Shown here: positions 16,031 through 19,038 of the stretch, piece after piece
Layout: the number at the start of each line of letters is the position of its first letter
Numbering within the stretch: position 1 is the first letter of the stretch
NCBI GenBank assembly: GCA_030824725.1
Contig: JAPJRE010000028.1
Coordinates: forward strand, 1-19,038
Length of the DNA stretch: 19,038 nt
From: Sphingomonas sp.
GTDB lineage: Bacteria; Pseudomonadota; Alphaproteobacteria; Sphingomonadales; Sphingomonadaceae
Direction: 5' to 3'
Made by a program: the position numbers and the translations under genes
Notes under the pieces: generated by a model
What the model was told of the DNA's origin: nothing
The model's database searches: none
The model's input: only the letters and a program-made list of their open reading frames with translations

Positions 16031-17940
16031 AGCATCGGGCTCCATACGCCCATAATCGCCTCGACGATCTGCTCCGCGGCCTCCTCGGGGCTCGTGCGGG
16101 TGGTGTCGATGCGGATCTCCGGGGCGAGCGGCGGCTCATAGGGGCTGGAGATGCCGGTGAAATTGGCGATCTCGCCGGCGCGCGCCTTCTTGTAGAGCCC
16201 CTTCACGTCGCGGCGCTCGGCCTCCTCGATCGGCGTGTCGACGAAGATCTCGAAGAATTCGCCGGCGGGCAGCAGCGAGCGCACCATCGCCCGCTCGGCG
16301 CGGAAGGGCGAGATGAAGGCAGTGAGCACGATCAGGCCGGCATCGGTCATCAGCTTGGCAACCTCGCCGATGCGGCGGATGTTTTCCACCCGGTCCTGAT
16401 CGCTGAAGCCGAGATCGCGATTGAGCCCGTGGCGGATATTGTCCCCGTCGAGCAGGAAGCTGTGCTTGCCCAGCGCGTGCAGCTTCTTCTCGACCAGATT
16501 GGCGATGGTCGACTTGCCCGAGCCGGACAGGCCGGTGAACCAGAGCAGCCGCGGCTGCTGGCCCTTTTGCTGGGCATGCGCCTCGCGGGTGATCTCCACC
16601 GCTTGCCAATGGACGTTCTGCGCGCGGCGCAGCGCGAAATCGAGCATGCCGGCGCCGACCGTGGCGTTGGTCAGCTTGTCAATCAGGATGAAGCCGCCGA
16701 GATCGTGGCTCTCGGCATAAGGCTCGAACACGATGGCGCGATCGGTGACGACTTCGGCGACGCCGATGTCGTTGAGCGCCAGCGTCTTGGCGGGCGCGCG
16801 TGCCATGGTGTTGACGTCGATCGCATATTCGGGCGCGCGGATCACCGCACTGACCCTCTGGGTGCCGAGCTTGAGCCAATAGGCGCGGCCGGGCAGCAGC
16901 TCGGCCGGGTCCATCCAGACGAGCGTCGCCTTGAACTGGTCCGCGGCCTGGGGCGGGGCATCGGCGGTGGCGATCACGTCGCCGCGCGAGCAATCGACTT
17001 CGTCGGCCAGGGTGAGGGTGACCGACTCCCCTGCAACCGCGATGTCCTTGTCGCCGCCCATCGCGACGATCCGCGCGACGGTGCTGGTGCGGCCTGAAGG
17101 CAGGATGCGCACCGGATCGCCCGGCCGGATCGTGCCGCTGGCGATCAGGCCGGCGAACCCGCGGAAATCCAGATTGGGGCGGTTGACCCACTGCACCGGC
17201 ATGCGGAACGGCTTGATGCGATCGATTTCGGCATCGACCTCCACCGTTTCGAGATGGTCGAGCAGCACCGGGCCGGCGAACCAGGGCATCGCGTCGCTGC
17301 GCGTCGTGACGTTGTCGCCCTGGAAGCCCGAGATCGGGATCGGCGTGAAATCCTGGATGCCGATCGACTGGGCGAACTCGGCATAGGCATCGACGATCCG
17401 GTCGAACACCGCCTGATCATAGTCGACCAGGTCCATCTTGTTCACCGCCACCACCAGGTGCCGGATGCCGAGCAGATGCGCGAGGAAGCTGTGCCGCCTG
17501 GTCTGAGTCAGCACGCCCTTGCGTGCGTCGATCAGGATCACCGCGAGGTCAGCGGTCGAGGCGCCGGTAACCATGTTGCGGGTGTACTGCTCGTGCCCGG
17601 GCGTGTCCGCCACGATGAACTTCCGCTTCTCGGTCGCGAAGAAGCGATAGGCGACATCGATGGTGATGCCCTGCTCGCGCTCGGCGGCGAGGCCGTCGAC
17701 CAGCAGTGCGAAGTCGATCGCCTGGCCCTGGGTGCCGACGCGCTTCGAATCCTTTTCTAGCGCGGAAAGCTGGTCCTCGAAGATCTGCTTCGAATCGTAG
17801 AGCAGGCGGCCGATCAGCGTCGACTTGCCGTCGTCGACCGAGCCGCAGGTGAGGAAGCGCAGCAGCGACTTGTGCTGGTGCAGCTCGAGATAGGCGGAGA
17901 TGTCGGAAGCGATCAGCGCATCGGGGCGATAGGCGGTCAT
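16027..17940 (-). CDS. cysNC: Bifunctional sulfate adenylyltransferase subunit 1 / adenylylsulfate kinase
   Basis: 637 residues, a CysN-CysC fusion. With CysD the N-terminal GTPase part makes APS from sulfate and ATP; the C-terminal kinase makes PAPS. CysN: G1 loop GSVDDGKST (33-41), switch threonine in GITIDVA (91-97), DTPGH (112-116), NKMD (167-170), then two beta-barrel domains to about 440. CysC: Walker A GLSGSGKST (470-478), DGDNIRHGLN (498-507) and LTAFISPFRAER (539-550) with Ser544 in the place of the phosphorylated serine of E. coli APS kinase. The start ATG 17940 shares one base with the cysD stop (TGATG), indicating translational coupling and equal output of the two subunits. Fused CysNC is common in alphaproteobacteria. 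The frame is open upstream antisense to nothing meaningful, so the coupled start is preferred. Confidence 0.97.
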   Translation of the reverse strand: MTAYRPDALIASDISAYLELHQHKSLLRFLTCGSVDDGKSTLIGRLLYDSKQIFEDQLSALEKDSKRVGTQGQAIDFALLVDGLAAEREQGITIDVAYRFFATEKRKFIVADTPGHEQYTRNMVTGASTADLAVILIDARKGVLTQTRRHSFLAHLLGIRHLVVAVNKMDLVDYDQAVFDRIVDAYAEFAQSIGIQDFTPIPISGFQGDNVTTRSDAMPWFAGPVLLDHLETVEVDAEIDRIKPFRMPVQWVNRPNLDFRGFAGLIASGTIRPGDPVRILPSGRTSTVARIVAMGGDKDIAVAGESVTLTLADEVDCSRGDVIATADAPPQAADQFKATLVWMDPAELLPGRAYWLKLGTQRVSAVIRAPEYAIDVNTMARAPAKTLALNDIGVAEVVTDRAIVFEPYAESHDLGGFILIDKLTNATVGAGMLDFALRRAQNVHWQAVEITREAHAQQKGQQPRLLWFTGLSGSGKSTIANLVEKKLHALGKHSFLLDGDNIRHGLNRDLGFSDQDRVENIRRIGEVAKLMTDAGLIVLTAFISPFRAERAMVRSLLPAGEFFEIFVDTPIEEAERRDVKGLYKKARAGEIANFTGISSPYEPPLAPEIRIDTTRTSPEEAAEQIVEAIMGVWSPML

Positions 17941-18860
17941 CAGAAATACCCCTCCTGCTTCTTCTTCTCCATGCTGGCGGCCTGGTCGTGGTCGATCGCG
18001 CGCCCCTGGCGCTCGCTGGTGGTGGTGAGCAGCATTTCCTGGATCACGCTTTCCAGCGTGTCGGCTCTGCTCTCCACCGCGCCGGTGAGCGGGTAGCAGC
18101 CGAGCGTGCGGAAGCGGATCGAGCGCTCGACCGGCACTTCGCCCGGGTGAAGCCGGAAGCGCTCGTCGTCGACCATCAGCAGCATGCCGTCGCGCTCCAC
18201 CGTCGGGCGCGGCGCAGCGAAATAGAGCGGCACGATCTCGATGCCCTCGGCCAGGATGTATTGCCAGATGTCGAGCTCGGTCCAGTTGGAGAGCGGGAAG
18301 ACGCGGATGCTCTCGCCCTTGGCCTTGCGGGCATTGTAGAGCCGCCAAAGCTCGGGCCGCTGGTTCTTGGGGTCCCAGCGGTGGCTGGCGGTACGGAAGC
18401 TGAAGATCCGCTCCTTGGCGCGGCTTTTCTCCTCGTCGCGCCGGGCGCCGCCGAACGCCGCGTCGAAGCCATATTTGTCGAGCGCCTGCTTCAGCCCCTC
18501 GGTTTTCCACAAATCGGTATGGAGGCCGCCATGATCGAACGGATTGATCCCGCGGGCGACCGCCTCGGGATTCTGGTGGACGAGCAGTTCCATGCCCGCC
18601 TTCTGCGCGGCGCGCTCGCGCAGTTCGTACATCGCCTTGAACTTCCAGGTCGTGTCGACATGGAGCAGCGGGAAGGGCGGGGGCGCTGGATAAAAGGCCT
18701 TGCGCGCGAGATGGAGCATCACCGCGCTGTCCTTGCCGATCGAATAGAGCATCACCGGCCGCTCGGCCTCGGCGACGACTTCGCGCAGGATGTGGATGCT
18801 CTCGGCCTCGAGCCGCTGGAGATGGGTCAGCGGGGCGGGCGACGCGGTCACGGAATCCAT
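17940..18860 (-). CDS. cysD: Sulfate adenylyltransferase subunit 2
   Basis: 306 residues from ATG 18860; in-frame ATGs at 18878 and 18908 would give 312 and 322, while E. coli CysD has about 302. None has a good Shine-Dalgarno, so the start is uncertain. Catalytic subunit of ATP sulfurylase, an ATP pyrophosphatase of the PAPS reductase superfamily: PP-loop YSIGKDSAVML (39-49), HVDTTWKF (67-74), GGARRDEEKSRAKER (137-151), SNWTELDIW (191-199) and RTLGCYPLTG (251-260). The C-terminus EKKKQEGYF is typical of the family. First gene of a cysD-cysNC-cysQ operon. The upstream 120 bp hold an A/T-rich patch (18912-18930) that could carry the promoter and a hairpin that ends the preceding gene. No cysH is seen. 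Confidence 0.96.
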   Translation of the reverse strand: MDSVTASPAPLTHLQRLEAESIHILREVVAEAERPVMLYSIGKDSAVMLHLARKAFYPAPPPFPLLHVDTTWKFKAMYELRERAAQKAGMELLVHQNPEAVARGINPFDHGGLHTDLWKTEGLKQALDKYGFDAAFGGARRDEEKSRAKERIFSFRTASHRWDPKNQRPELWRLYNARKAKGESIRVFPLSNWTELDIWQYILAEGIEIVPLYFAAPRPTVERDGMLLMVDDERFRLHPGEVPVERSIRFRTLGCYPLTGAVESRADTLESVIQEMLLTTTSERQGRAIDHDQAASMEKKKQEGYF

Positions 18861-18939
18861 GGTGCTCGTTTGCAGCATGTAGGAGCATGTAAAAAGCCCC
18901 GGGCGCACACGCGATCTAGTAAATGTTTAGCGCGGCATA

Positions 18940-18973
18940 CCCGCCCCCGGCCGATCCTGCGGCCGGGAGCGGG
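18940..18973 (-). terminator. GC stem-loop between the edge gene and cysD
   Basis: CCCGGCCG (18946-18953) and CGGCCGGG (18960-18967) are perfect arms with a 6-base loop; CCCGC and GCGGG extend the stem beyond a single mismatch (13 pairs in all). It begins 8 bases after the stop of the edge gene, reading on the minus strand. No T-run follows, so termination may be incomplete and cysD could receive read-through. Confidence 0.5.
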
Positions 18974-18980
18974 CAGCGGG

Positions 18981-19038
18981 TCAGTCGCGGCTCGGCTTGC
19001 CGACGCCGGTATAGTGCAGGCCGGCGCGCTCGAGCTCG
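18981..19038 (-). CDS. Partial gene at the window edge, C-terminal 18 residues
   Basis: Reading on the minus strand, 18 codons end in TGA at 18983-18981; the tail is ELERAGLHYTGVGKPSRD. It is on the cysD strand, 120 bp upstream. The codon pattern is that of a real gene. The fragment is too short to identify; its position makes a sulfur-assimilation gene plausible but I cannot show it. Confidence 0.5.
   Translation of the reverse strand, partial: ELERAGLHYTGVGKPSRD

Noticed and set aside
17941..18888. Upstream extension of cysNC antiparallel in frame with cysD
   Set aside because: It is a second reading frame of cysD on the same strand; the ATG at 17940 overlaps the cysD stop and gives a normal CysNC length.

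Overview
The window is high-GC DNA from an alphaproteobacterium, most likely a member of the Sphingomonadaceae. The evidence is TonB-dependent receptors of the type common in Sphingomonas, Caulobacter and Xanthomonas, a gph-glmU-glmS neighbourhood, a fused cysNC with cysD and cysQ, and strong GC skew at third codon positions. I read 15 complete protein genes and two partial ones. There is no tRNA, rRNA, CRISPR array, insertion sequence or phage gene. Most of the window is chromosomal housekeeping and surface-uptake content.

Layout. Positions 1-1550 (+): the tail of a TonB-dependent receptor, then an exported alpha/beta hydrolase. Positions 1557-3166 (-): an L-serine ammonia-lyase (sdaA) behind a tandem glycine riboswitch and a putative promoter; gph (phosphoglycolate phosphatase) lies just upstream on the same strand. 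Positions 3926-7515 (+): glmU, a small uncharacterised gene coupled to it, then glmS. These supply UDP-GlcNAc and its precursor glucosamine-6-phosphate. Positions 7724-9669 (+): a DUF2334-type polysaccharide deacetylase fused by stop/start overlap to a GT4 glycosyltransferase.

Positions 9748-11997 (-): a small lipoprotein, an exported protein resembling the GNAT fold, and a histidine acid phosphatase (phytase family). The phosphatase is divergent from a 928-residue TonB-dependent receptor (12229-15015, +). The AT-rich gap between them holds an inverted repeat and repeated motifs, so this block may be a co-regulated organophosphate scavenging locus. Positions 15016-15301 hold three consecutive hairpins. 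Positions 15302-18860 (-): cysD, cysNC and cysQ with overlapping stop and start codons, i.e. sulfate activation to PAPS plus PAP recycling. At the right edge is the C-terminal tail of an unidentified gene.

The items most worth attention are the tandem glycine riboswitch controlling a serine deaminase, the phytase/TonB-receptor divergent locus with its operator-like intergenic region, and the deacetylase-glycosyltransferase pair next to the hexosamine genes. I did not find clear evidence of a wholly new defence or mobile system.
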